Part shown: positions 16,796 through 24,733 of the stretch, piece after piece | Layout: each line of letters opens with the position of its first letter | Numbering within the stretch: the first letter of the stretch is position 1 | Assembly (NCBI GenBank): GCA_003265975.1 | Contig: QFBU01000011.1 | Span: 1 to 29,364, forward strand | DNA from: Candidatus Marinamargulisbacteria bacterium SCGC AAA071-K20 | GTDB taxonomy: Bacteria; Margulisbacteria; Marinamargulisbacteria; GCA-2716485; AAA071-K20 | DNA: 29,364 nucleotides | Reading direction: 5' to 3' | The notes under the pieces: generated by a model | What the model saw: the letters and a program-made list of their open reading frames with translations, nothing else | What the model was told of the DNA's origin: nothing | The model's database searches: none | Program-made: the position numbers and the translations under genes

Positions 16796-18472
16796 ATGAA
16801 ACTAAAACCACTTCAAATAATTAACAAAGAAAACAACTACAGTTCTGAATTTTTAGAACTCATTTCAAATAAAGCTGCTGTCAACAAATCCCATACTATT
16901 TCGACTTATTGCAAAAAAAATTCCTTACAAATTAATAATGAGCATCTCAAGAAAGCCATAGACGATGTTGAAACAACTTTATTTAATGACTGTCTTAAGT
17001 TTTCTATTCTCCAATTTCAACTGTGTGTATTGACCAATGACTTTTCATTGGGTGGTGAGTATCAGGTAAAGGTAAGTTTTTGCAGAAATATACTTAACTT
17101 AAACCCCTCTAAACCTCTAGAATCTAATCACCTCGACGAATTCGAAACCTTTATTAATAAAAAGCTTCAAGACTACGACCTTTTAAACGCTTCTGCTCAA
17201 TCTATTAAACAAATTCTTGAAAATTATACATTCAAAAGTTTTGATCAAACATTTAATTTTGGAAAAATTGAAAAATTAAATACACTATTATTTTTTCTAA
17301 ACTCATCTAAAAGGCTTATTTTAACCACAAAAGGTGGGTATCTTAGTTTGTATTTTGCTTCCATAAAATATAAAAAAATTGGGTCATATGAAGTTGGGTT
17401 TATGGAAAAAGAGCTAGTAAGGTCCCCACTTTGCATTATGGCATTAGCCGCATTGAGTTTTGAGCGGCAAATTTATATAAGAAAAGAAGTAATAACAAGT
17501 ATTCTCTATCAAAAATGGATGCCTCATTTTGATATTTTAGACAATAAGCCATGGAGTCTACAATATTCGAGAGAGCGTAATATTTCTGAAGGAATTAAAA
17601 GCTATATTTTTCAGCTAAGACAAATTGATTCTACAGAAGCATTAGAGATCAATAAAAAAAGCTTTGTGAAAGATTCCTCAGAAACCATCATTTATCACGA
17701 ACTCGGTCATGTTATTTTTAATCAAGACATTCTAGATATAACTATCGGATCAACATTGGAAGCCACAAAAATGTATACTCATAATATTTTTATTTCTATT
17801 TTAGAAATACTTGCCGATATTGCTCCCAAGAAAGAAAAGATTCAAGGACCTCTAGTTAATTTAGCCAAAATTGCAAAGAAAGATCTAAATAGAGCCACCT
17901 CTATGTTTTACATGTATATTTCGGATGTATGGTTTTATGACACAGACGATCAATATATGTATGACTACGCAGACTTGATTTTACTGATTTTAACGCAATA
18001 CATTAACAAAGATTTAAGTGTAGATTTTAAAAAGATGGACTCTGATTTTTCTATTAATTCGATTAATATAAAGCATACAATAATTGCTTACCTAAGCTCT
18101 CAATGTGCTGAAGCCGCCTTAGAAATTAAGAGAAAAATCAAAAGTGCCGACTATGAAATTGGGGGTAGCAATGCAGACATTCGTGCTATAGAGAATTATA
18201 TTAATGATCAGTTTAAAAAATCTGGAACTATTATCGACAGCACTTCATATACATACAATGCCTCTTTATGGCGGTTGCTTGTTCACTACGCTTCTCTATA
18301 TTCTAAAACCCCAAATATGATTAAAGACTATATAGAAATTAAGCGAAACGAAGTCCTAGACGAAGTCTTTAGATTAACAGCGGGTGTAGAAAATGCTGAA
18401 AAGTATGGGTACAACGCAAAAGAATATTTACTAGACCTCTTTGAAGCATTAAACTTAAAAGCACTAAACTAA
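16796..18472 (+). CDS. putative HExxH metallopeptidase-like protein, copy 1
   Basis: Unrecognised family, 558 aa, no signal peptide. It has HELGH at 301-305 and a Glu in EILAD (E337) 32 residues after the second His, an arrangement compatible with a gluzincin-type zinc site (two His, one Glu, E302 as catalytic base). A further motif is WFYDT at 379-383. It is a full-length paralogue of the next gene: the segment from the first His to the WFYDT Trp aligns without gaps, and both share CLKFSI/SRFSVL-type N-terminal text, YEVGF/YDVFF and QKW blocks. Compared with copy 2 it has about 50 extra N-terminal residues. It begins 13 nt after a strong terminator and has no ribosome site; TTTAAT at 16785-16790 could be a -10 for a leaderless message, otherwise it depends on readthrough. 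Proteolytic activity is inferred from motif only. Confidence 0.7.
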   Translation: MKLKPLQIINKENNYSSEFLELISNKAAVNKSHTISTYCKKNSLQINNEHLKKAIDDVETTLFNDCLKFSILQFQLCVLTNDFSLGGEYQVKVSFCRNILNLNPSKPLESNHLDEFETFINKKLQDYDLLNASAQSIKQILENYTFKSFDQTFNFGKIEKLNTLLFFLNSSKRLILTTKGGYLSLYFASIKYKKIGSYEVGFMEKELVRSPLCIMALAALSFERQIYIRKEVITSILYQKWMPHFDILDNKPWSLQYSRERNISEGIKSYIFQLRQIDSTEALEINKKSFVKDSSETIIYHELGHVIFNQDILDITIGSTLEATKMYTHNIFISILEILADIAPKKEKIQGPLVNLAKIAKKDLNRATSMFYMYISDVWFYDTDDQYMYDYADLILLILTQYINKDLSVDFKKMDSDFSINSINIKHTIIAYLSSQCAEAALEIKRKIKSADYEIGGSNADIRAIENYINDQFKKSGTIIDSTSYTYNASLWRLLVHYASLYSKTPNMIKDYIEIKRNEVLDEVFRLTAGVENAEKYGYNAKEYLLDLFEALNLKALN

Positions 18473-18493
18473 AAACGTGTTTTTGAGGTATCA

Positions 18494-20005
18494 ATGACTG
18501 ACTTATTAAATTTTATTAAATCTTATGAACCACTTCCAAAAAATTCCAACGATATAAATATTGTAGAAAGTGACTTGTTTTATCAGGCTAGTCGTTTCTC
18601 AGTATTATATTACAGGCTCTGCGAACTTTCAGGAAAATGGTCAGACGCAGGGGAGGAGCAAATTCGACTTTCATTTGCAAGAATTCTATTAGGGTTTTCG
18701 CCAAAACAAGCCACCTCATACACAGACATCGACAAGTTTTACCAAGTCTTGCAAGACTTATACACTGTTTTAGATATCACTTTATTAAGTGAGGCGGATA
18801 TTAAAAAAGAAATAAAACAATATTCTTTTCACGTAATGGGGAGAAAATACAACCTTCATCAGTGTGACAAATTGAATAAGGACCTTCGCGCTATGGGATC
18901 CGACGCCATTTTACAGGGAGGCTTTTACGGTCACGATGTTGAAGTGATTTATGGCAAAGGGCAGTATAAGCATATGGGAGACTACGATGTCTTTTTTATA
19001 GAAGACGAATGGGTTAGGACGCCAAATGCTATTATTGCGATGGCTGCTATGATCGGGAAAAATGAAATATTTTTAAGGCATCAATCTATTGAGACAATAT
19101 TTTCTCAAAAATGGGAGGCCGCTCTATTATACCCACCACTAAATGACAGCACCGCTTATAAACGTCTTTCTAATACCTTTAAAAAAAGAGCCTTTCAAAG
19201 CTTTAATATTAAAGACCATGCGGCTCTAATTAACTACGAAAAAGCCTTTATACAAGCCATAGAAGACAACGTTCTATTCCACGAAATTGGTCACGGCATA
19301 ATTCAGTATCATACGCTTAACCAAACCATAGGATCTCTAGCTGAGTCGTCAAAAGTGTATGAAGAAAATGTTTTAACTGCAATTCTAGAAATCCTTGCCG
19401 ATCTAGCCCCTCTTTTTAATGACGTTAAGGGGCCCGTTGTTAACATGTGTGGCATAGCAAAGCAAAATCCTAGACTGGCCCAGGCCATGTACTATATTTA
19501 TCTTTCAGATACGTGGTTTTACGACACCACTGACAACTACATGTTGCACTATTCAGACCTTATCTCATTTATAATGCTCAACTATGTTAAAAATGACGCG
19601 GTCGTTGATTTTGACAGGTTAGAGAAAGACTTAACACTTAAAGAAAATACACTGCTGTCTGCTATTATTAAAAGTCTAAATAAAGTAACTACTACATTAA
19701 ACCGTTTATTGGAAACTTCTCTCTATCAAGTGCAAAAAAAAATGATGACTTTTGAAGAAGTAAGGCATCTTATTGAAGAAAAAATAAAAGCACCAAAAGA
19801 AGATAGTTACAATTTTGAGACCGCCTTTTGGACAGACTTTCTATTGATGGCATTAGACTGTTCTTCTAAAAAAATAGATATTATCAACCATATTAATCAG
19901 TCAAAACTTACGGTAATCAATGACCTCTATTTGCATTACAATTTACCTAAAATAAATTCAATTCAAGAGCATAGAAAAAATATTACAGAATTATTAAGCC
20001 GTTAA
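18494..20005 (+). CDS. putative HExxH metallopeptidase-like protein, copy 2
   Basis: Paralogue of the preceding gene, 503 aa, no signal peptide or membrane segment. HEIGH is at 263-267, the presumed third zinc ligand E299 (ILEILAD) follows 32 residues after the second His, and WFYDT at 341-345 lies 42 residues further. These spacings are exactly those of copy 1. Conserved patches around the site include TIGSLAESSKVY and VKGPVVN. The two copies have diverged widely elsewhere, which argues for an old duplication kept by selection. The start has GAGG at 18485-18488. The gap to copy 1 is 21 nt and overlaps a small inverted repeat AAAAAC-gt-GTTTTT (18471-18484). The stop lies 3 nt from that of convergent mreB. 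Function unknown; a cytoplasmic zinc protease or an inactive relative are both possible. Confidence 0.72.
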   Translation: MTDLLNFIKSYEPLPKNSNDINIVESDLFYQASRFSVLYYRLCELSGKWSDAGEEQIRLSFARILLGFSPKQATSYTDIDKFYQVLQDLYTVLDITLLSEADIKKEIKQYSFHVMGRKYNLHQCDKLNKDLRAMGSDAILQGGFYGHDVEVIYGKGQYKHMGDYDVFFIEDEWVRTPNAIIAMAAMIGKNEIFLRHQSIETIFSQKWEAALLYPPLNDSTAYKRLSNTFKKRAFQSFNIKDHAALINYEKAFIQAIEDNVLFHEIGHGIIQYHTLNQTIGSLAESSKVYEENVLTAILEILADLAPLFNDVKGPVVNMCGIAKQNPRLAQAMYYIYLSDTWFYDTTDNYMLHYSDLISFIMLNYVKNDAVVDFDRLEKDLTLKENTLLSAIIKSLNKVTTTLNRLLETSLYQVQKKMMTFEEVRHLIEEKIKAPKEDSYNFETAFWTDFLLMALDCSSKKIDIINHINQSKLTVINDLYLHYNLPKINSIQEHRKNITELLSR

Positions 20006-20008
20006 TGC

Positions 20009-21043
20009 TTATTTGGTTATAGAAGAAGAAATTTTGCGCATCAAGCTTTTTTTTTCAAGCACCATGCCAGTACCAATTGCAACGCAAGAAAGTGGGTCTT
20101 CGGCTTTACTAACTTTTAAATTAGTATGCTCACTAAAAAATTGATCTATACCGTAAAGTAAAGCGCCTCCACCTGTTAAAAATATACCTTCCTTCATAAT
20201 GTCGGCAGACAACTCAGGAGGAGTAGTTTCTAATGTTTGACGGACCACTTGTGCGATTTGGTCTAAAGGGTCAGACAGTGAATCGCGTATTTCCATTGAA
20301 GAGATTGTAAAGGTTCGGGGAAGGCCACTTAATATGTCTCGTCCTTTTACAATACTAGAACGTTCTTTCTCAAAAGGGATAGCAGACCCAATCTCAATTT
20401 TAATCTGCTCAGCCATATTCTCTCCAATTTGAAGGTTATAGTGCTTTCTACAATGGCTAACTATAGCCTCATCAAATTCGTCTCCTGCAATACGGATAGA
20501 CTTGCACACTACAATGCCAGATAAGCAAATAACAGCAACTTCGGTAGTCCCACCACCAATGTCAATAATCATACATCCAGAAGCCGATTCTATAGGCAAA
20601 TGAGCTCCAATAGCCGCCGCCATAGGCTCTTCAATTAATAGAGACTGTTTTGCATCCCGTCTTGCAGCATCTGAAACAGCGCGTTTTTCAACAGCTGTAA
20701 TGCCCCAAGGGATTCCAATTAATACACGGGGTTTATTCCAATGTGACCTCATATTAGCCTTCTCAATAAAGGCTTGTACCATTTTTTCGGCAATCTCAAA
20801 GTCGGCTATTACACCATCTTTCATAGGCCTCACAGCTATTATATTACTTGGGGTACGACCCACCATGTTATAAGCTTCATTGCCTATAGCCATGACTTCT
20901 TTGGTGTTTTTGTCGATGGCGACCATAGAGGGTTCTCGTAAGATGATACCTTTGCCCTTTGCATAAACAACTGTATTTTTGGTTCCAAGGTCAATGCCAA
21001 GGTCTTTTGAGAACTTCGATTTTAACTTTCCAATAAATTTCAA
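20009..21043 (-). CDS. mreB: Rod shape-determining protein MreB
   Basis: Bacterial actin homologue, 344 aa, that assembles membrane-bound filaments guiding lateral cell-wall synthesis. Actin-fold nucleotide motifs are present: GIDLGTKNTVVYAKG near residue 17 (phosphate 1), MIIDIGGGTTEVAVI near residue 158 (phosphate 2) and LTGGGALLYGI near residue 304 (adenosine). GIPWGITAVEKRAV is a characteristic MreB block. AGGA lies ten bases before the ATG on the reverse strand. It is transcribed alone here: downstream are only the convergent HExxH genes, so mreC and mreD, usually next in the operon, are not linked. That may mean a second mreB paralogue exists elsewhere. Confidence 0.95.
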   Translation of the reverse strand: MKFIGKLKSKFSKDLGIDLGTKNTVVYAKGKGIILREPSMVAIDKNTKEVMAIGNEAYNMVGRTPSNIIAVRPMKDGVIADFEIAEKMVQAFIEKANMRSHWNKPRVLIGIPWGITAVEKRAVSDAARRDAKQSLLIEEPMAAAIGAHLPIESASGCMIIDIGGGTTEVAVICLSGIVVCKSIRIAGDEFDEAIVSHCRKHYNLQIGENMAEQIKIEIGSAIPFEKERSSIVKGRDILSGLPRTFTISSMEIRDSLSDPLDQIAQVVRQTLETTPPELSADIMKEGIFLTGGGALLYGIDQFFSEHTNLKVSKAEDPLSCVAIGTGMVLEKKSLMRKISSSITK

Positions 21044-21076
21044 AAAAAACGTCCTAAACTAAAATTTCAGCCTACA

Positions 21077-21085
21077 AATATAGCA
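21077..21085 (-). promoter_or_regulatory. extended -10 element for mreB
   Basis: Reverse strand TGCTATATT (TATATT at 21077-21082 with TGC before it), about 35 nt upstream of the ATG, with a weak -35 region. It is divergent from the ferredoxin promoter at 21127-21155. Confidence 0.4.
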
Positions 21086-21126
21086 TAGCTAGCCAGAACC
21101 TACCACTAAATAGAACATAAAAGCCA

Positions 21127-21155
21127 TTGACCAAAAAATAAAAAAAAAGTATTCT
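21127..21155 (+). promoter_or_regulatory. promoter for the 2Fe-2S ferredoxin gene
   Basis: TTGACC (21127-21132), an exact 17-nt spacer mostly of A, and TATTCT (21150-21155). The predicted start is near 21162, leaving a leader of about 27 nt with AGGAG at 21176-21180, eight bases before the ATG. Confidence 0.65.
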
Positions 21156-21188
21156 CATCTCAATACATAACGCTTAGGAGCAGAATCA

Positions 21189-21443
21189 ATGGCTAAACTT
21201 ATTTTAAATGACGAAGAAATAGAGATTCCCGACGGAGAAAAGCTAGTTGATTATATTGAAGAAGCAGGCGTTCCTATAGGTTGTAGTAATGGTGTTTGTG
21301 GAACATGCGAAGTAGACATTGAAGGTGGAATGGAGAACCTTTCTGAGAGAAATCAAGAAGAAGATGACTTAGGAATGGAAGGCCAAAAACGTCTCGGATG
21401 TCAGTGTGTTATAAACAAAGGCACCGTCAAAATAACTTACTAA
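21189..21443 (+). CDS. 2Fe-2S ferredoxin (plant-type fold)
   Basis: Small acidic electron carrier, 84 aa. The cluster ligands are visible as C32, C37, C40 (C-x4-C-x2-C) and C71, the arrangement of plant/adrenodoxin-like [2Fe-2S] ferredoxins. The Glu/Asp-rich loop at 53-60 (ERNQEEDD) suits docking to basic partner proteins. It is monocistronic, with its own promoter and AGGAG, between divergent mreB and convergent hemE. The electron donor and acceptor cannot be told from context. The stop codon lies inside a hairpin shared with the end of hemE. Confidence 0.92.
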   Translation: MAKLILNDEEIEIPDGEKLVDYIEEAGVPIGCSNGVCGTCEVDIEGGMENLSERNQEEDDLGMEGQKRLGCQCVINKGTVKITY

Positions 21444-21454
21444 ACCAGTAAGTT
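21434..21454. terminator. candidate bidirectional terminator between ferredoxin and hemE
   Basis: AACTTACT-aaacc-AGTAAGTT is a perfect 8-bp stem with a 5-nt loop that spans the ferredoxin stop codon and reaches the hemE stop. The stem is A+T-rich and the following T-runs are short on both sides, so strength is doubtful. Confidence 0.45.
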
Positions 21455-22476
21455 TACCCTCTATACGATTTTACAGTATCCACAACTAATTTTACATTTT
21501 CCACTGGTGTAGTCGGTAAAATCCCATGCCCTAAATTAAAAATATATCCTGGACGGTCTTTCATTATATCCAATTTTTCAATAACTCTTTCACGCAATTT
21601 TTCTGGTTTTGCAAACAATAAAAGAGGGTCTAAGTTTCCTTGTAATGCCATTGTGCTTGGGACCTTACTTTTAATGTCCCTCAAGTTCGTTTGCCAGTCT
21701 ACGCTTATTCCATTTGGGTTAATATCTATTAATAAATCAAGAAAGGCCATGGTGTGTTTACAAAAAACAGTTATGGGCACATTGTGCTTAGTTCTTACAT
21801 GCGACACAATTTTCTTTAAATAAGGCGCTATAAAAAGTTTAAAATCTTCATAACTTAATAAGCCAGCCCAGGTATCAAACAACTGAAGCGCTTGAACCCC
21901 TGCATTAACTTGTTCGTCTAAGTAGTCAATAACACTCACTGTTAATTTTTCAAGTAAGTCATGTAGTTCATTTGGATTATGACCAATCCAGTATTTTACG
22001 GTCTCTAAGTTTGGAGATGACTTTCCTTCAATCATATACGAAGCTACAGTAAAAGGAGCTCCCGAAAATCCTATTAAGGGGATTTTATAAGGGAGTAGTT
22101 TTTCTCTAATTAATTTTACGGCTTCAAACACAAAGCCACACTCTTGTTTTATATTGGGGATTTCAAGCGCCTTAATGGCCTCCGCTTGTAAGGGGTCGTC
22201 AATAACAGGACCAATGCCTTCTTTGAATTCAAGAGAACAACCAAATGGTTTTACTAGAGTAAGAATATCTGAAAATAAAATAGCCGCATCAAATCCAAAA
22301 GCATCAATGGGTTGTAGCGTAATTTCAGTAGCAAGCTGTGGCGTTCCAATCATTTCTAAAAAGTTATGGTTTTTTCGAATGTCTTGATATTGCTGCATGT
22401 ATCTGCCGGCTTGTCTCATAAACCAAATGGGTGGTCGTTCTGTTTTTTTACAACTCAATGCGTCTAAATAAATCAT
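21454..22476 (-). CDS. hemE: Uroporphyrinogen decarboxylase
   Basis: Haem-pathway enzyme, 340 aa from the chosen start, decarboxylating the four acetates of uroporphyrinogen III to give coproporphyrinogen III. The N-terminal signature FMRQAGRYM, with the conserved Arg and Gln, is followed by FSDILTL (substrate Asp), GFSGAPFTVASYMIEG, LFDTWAG and the C-terminal FNLGHGILP, all hallmarks of HemE. The frame extends ten codons upstream to an ATG at 22506, but relatives have a short lead before the MRQAGRY block, and the 22506 start would sit within the opposite promoter. Neither ATG has a ribosome site, so the start is moderate confidence. It is a lone hem gene here, convergent with the ferredoxin gene. 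Confidence 0.94.
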   Translation of the reverse strand: MIYLDALSCKKTERPPIWFMRQAGRYMQQYQDIRKNHNFLEMIGTPQLATEITLQPIDAFGFDAAILFSDILTLVKPFGCSLEFKEGIGPVIDDPLQAEAIKALEIPNIKQECGFVFEAVKLIREKLLPYKIPLIGFSGAPFTVASYMIEGKSSPNLETVKYWIGHNPNELHDLLEKLTVSVIDYLDEQVNAGVQALQLFDTWAGLLSYEDFKLFIAPYLKKIVSHVRTKHNVPITVFCKHTMAFLDLLIDINPNGISVDWQTNLRDIKSKVPSTMALQGNLDPLLLFAKPEKLRERVIEKLDIMKDRPGYIFNLGHGILPTTPVENVKLVVDTVKSYRG

Positions 22477-22505
22477 GATCAACAGAGTAAGTGAGAGCTC
22501 CAACA

Positions 22506-22534
22506 TTGTAAAGAACGAGGTGATGATTTATAAT
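22506..22534 (+). promoter_or_regulatory. promoter for secreted protein 1, leaderless layout
   Basis: TTGTAA (22506-22511), a 17-nt spacer and a perfect TATAAT (22529-22534). The expected start, seven bases past the -10, falls on the A of the ATG at 22541. TTTATA at 22527-22532 reads TATAAA on the other strand and could serve hemE. Confidence 0.65.
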
Positions 22535-22540
22535 TTCTCT

Positions 22541-24733
22541 ATGCGTAAATTATTCATCACCCTAGGATTACTTCTTTTTTGCGGCACATTTGTGTTTGCT
22601 GGAGAAACCCGTCTAGACATTAATCGCTTAATATTTGGAAACGGTGGAGGGTTTTATGACAAAACCGAGCATATGGAAGTTATCTCCATTAAAGACGATG
22701 GCAGTTATTACTCAAAAGTATTAGATCTTGGATCCTCAGATTACATAGAAAGGGTTCCGGACAGAGTAACCACTCTCCCCCATATTATTCCAGATGTTAT
22801 TGAACTCCCTCCAACAGTGTACGGAGAAGCTGGTCAAAAATACCCCTTCAAATTGGAAGAAGCTACTTCAGGCGAATGGGGCGATTTAGGTTCTATTAAT
22901 ACACTTTTAGTCGGCGACATTGCTCGTCACTTTTTAGCATTCAGAGGCGATGTAATGTATGCTTTTTCACTATTACCAGGCGTATTTAGCGACACAGCTA
23001 ACACATTTAAACAATCTAAAATATTATTTCAATCAGACGACACAAGTCCAGGTGATATGTTATTTGGTCAAAACAACAACAAGCCAGTAGTTATATATCG
23101 TGGAGCCGTTGTATTAGATGACGGCTCAATAGAAAGACGCTTAGGTATTGGTGAAGAAAATCCCCCAGAAGTTTTTTTTGTAAATGGTAATCTTAGAGTA
23201 GACAATGGCCAAATTAATGGTGCTGCTGGAGTCTTTGAAAATACACCTACAATTTGGACAGGTAGTAGCACTGGGAGTATATGGAAAAGAATAGCTTCAG
23301 AAACATTACAGATTAAATACGTGGGGCACAATGTTATTGCCATGGCCGTGGCTACATTCGAAACATTTAGTGCCGGTGGAACAGCTATGAAGATTGTTTT
23401 AAAAGACTATAATGGTAACGCAGTACCATCTGGTGACGATGGCTATGCAATCAGATTCAATAATTTATCAAATAACCCCTCAGAAATTAAATTTGATGGA
23501 TCTTATTCCCAGAAATACTATAATTTAGGCACATCATGGAGTGGGCTACTTGAGGCACATAGTAATGCCGCTACAGGCACCGATAAATCAGAAGAAAGAA
23601 CTTATACATTTGAGGTTTACATGCAAGATTACCAAAACAGAACTTCAGTAAATCCATCAGCTTACGCCACCGACTTAATGATACTTGGATTACCTGGAGC
23701 TACGCTTCCTAGCGACATTACGTCGCAACCTTTAAGTTCTTCTGTACTAGAAATACCAGACTCTTCTCTTATAAATCCTGACCCAGGGAACTATTTAGAA
23801 AGAAACAAAGTCGTATTTAAAAATGGCGGAAGTATCATAGATGGCGCTTCAGCTATCGTCATTAAAGGTCCTGGTGGCTTTAAAAAGTTTAAAGCGACTA
23901 AACTTAAAGCCCAAAATGTATACAGAATGTCAGTATTAGAAATTTTAAAAGATCGATCAGCTGGAGGTACAGCAGAAACTAAGTACAGTCTTTTTCTTGG
24001 TGGAGGTTGGGCCGATACCACTAATTTAACAGGTGCAAAATTTGACAGAGAAATTATGGGATTCACAGTATCTGGAATTGTTGATACAGCTATGAAGTAC
24101 AATAACGGCACCATAACCTATAATATTCAAGCATGGCACCCAGCCGACCACAGTCCACCGTCTCAGGATGATGTCTCAACAATTCATGTACGCGCGCCAA
24201 TGTCAGTAGGAAAAAGTAACGGACTAACTGTAAGTACGCCTGACGGATCGCCAATTCCTAAGCGGGCCGTTGCCATAAACATGGCCTTACCGGCTTACGC
24301 TCCATTAAATTCAAATTCAACATTATTTGTAAACGGAAATGTAGCGTTTACAGGAAACTATGAAGGGAAATACGGATTTATTTATTCAGAATCCAAAACT
24401 AGTAGTGCACTTATCAGCCAAAAGATGACAGGATTTACTCCTGGCATTTGGAATATTTTAGTTATTTCAAATGCCAATATGAACGCGACGACTTTAAAGG
24501 GTATGTATACAAGAATCATTTTACCGAATGGAACTACTGAAGATAGCAAAATGTCGTATTACAGTTTTGACCCTTACGCAAACAACAGATACGGACTAGT
24601 GTCGATGTATTCTACAGAAGTAGCTATTTCTAGTTCAACCGACATTGTAACCGCTCAAGGAATTGCGGATCAAAGTTGTAATGACCTCTCAATAGTCGTT
24701 TTAGCTACTCCAAAGGAAATTACTATTGAATAA
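22541..24733 (+). CDS. secreted modular beta-rich surface protein 1
   Basis: Unrecognised 730-aa protein exported by a classical signal peptide (MRK, hydrophobic core, VFA cleavage after residue 20). It looks almost entirely beta-rich with Gly, Asn, Ser and Thr. N-terminal INRLIFGNGGGFYD (27-40) is echoed by RNKVVFKNGGSIID starting near residue 421. R200-LGIG followed by VNGN (214-217) resembles the GIG-x-x-x-P...L-x-V-x-G-x motif that precedes fibre and intramolecular-chaperone regions in tail-fibre-like and surface proteins; a second VNGN is at 597-600. Three sandwich-like modules seem to end in similar hydrophobic strands (DLMILGLP, IHVRAPM, DLSIVVLATP). Upstream in-frame starts at 22475 and 22523 are rejected: the first overlaps hemE, and neither gives so clean a signal peptide. 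The next gene overlaps its end. An adhesin or fibre component is the best guess. Confidence 0.7.
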   Translation: MRKLFITLGLLLFCGTFVFAGETRLDINRLIFGNGGGFYDKTEHMEVISIKDDGSYYSKVLDLGSSDYIERVPDRVTTLPHIIPDVIELPPTVYGEAGQKYPFKLEEATSGEWGDLGSINTLLVGDIARHFLAFRGDVMYAFSLLPGVFSDTANTFKQSKILFQSDDTSPGDMLFGQNNNKPVVIYRGAVVLDDGSIERRLGIGEENPPEVFFVNGNLRVDNGQINGAAGVFENTPTIWTGSSTGSIWKRIASETLQIKYVGHNVIAMAVATFETFSAGGTAMKIVLKDYNGNAVPSGDDGYAIRFNNLSNNPSEIKFDGSYSQKYYNLGTSWSGLLEAHSNAATGTDKSEERTYTFEVYMQDYQNRTSVNPSAYATDLMILGLPGATLPSDITSQPLSSSVLEIPDSSLINPDPGNYLERNKVVFKNGGSIIDGASAIVIKGPGGFKKFKATKLKAQNVYRMSVLEILKDRSAGGTAETKYSLFLGGGWADTTNLTGAKFDREIMGFTVSGIVDTAMKYNNGTITYNIQAWHPADHSPPSQDDVSTIHVRAPMSVGKSNGLTVSTPDGSPIPKRAVAINMALPAYAPLNSNSTLFVNGNVAFTGNYEGKYGFIYSESKTSSALISQKMTGFTPGIWNILVISNANMNATTLKGMYTRIILPNGTTEDSKMSYYSFDPYANNRYGLVSMYSTEVAISSSTDIVTAQGIADQSCNDLSIVVLATPKEITIE
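24712..24717 (+). promoter_or_regulatory. ribosome binding site fixing the TTG start at 24726
   Basis: AAAGGA ends eight bases before TTG at 24726, inside the last codons of the upstream gene. It is the main reason for accepting a TTG start here; no ATG follows before the signal-peptide core. Confidence 0.65.

Noticed and set aside
18471..18484. Inverted repeat AAAAAC-gt-GTTTTT between the HExxH genes as a terminator
   Set aside because: The stem is nearly all A-T with a 2-nt loop and no T-tract beyond it; unlikely to terminate.
22477..22506. Longer hemE start at 22506
   Set aside because: Adds ten hydrophobic residues not expected before the MRQAGRY block and falls in the divergent promoter; not fully excluded.
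22475..22540. Upstream starts (22475, 22523) for secreted protein 1
   Set aside because: The first overlaps hemE and both put extra residues before a complete signal peptide; a perfect -10 box lies between them and the ATG at 22541.
23791..24114. Reverse-strand open frame inside secreted protein 1, with a similar one at 23068-23343
   Set aside because: Both are opposite a gene with a clear signal peptide and promoter, and neither has recognisable start signals.
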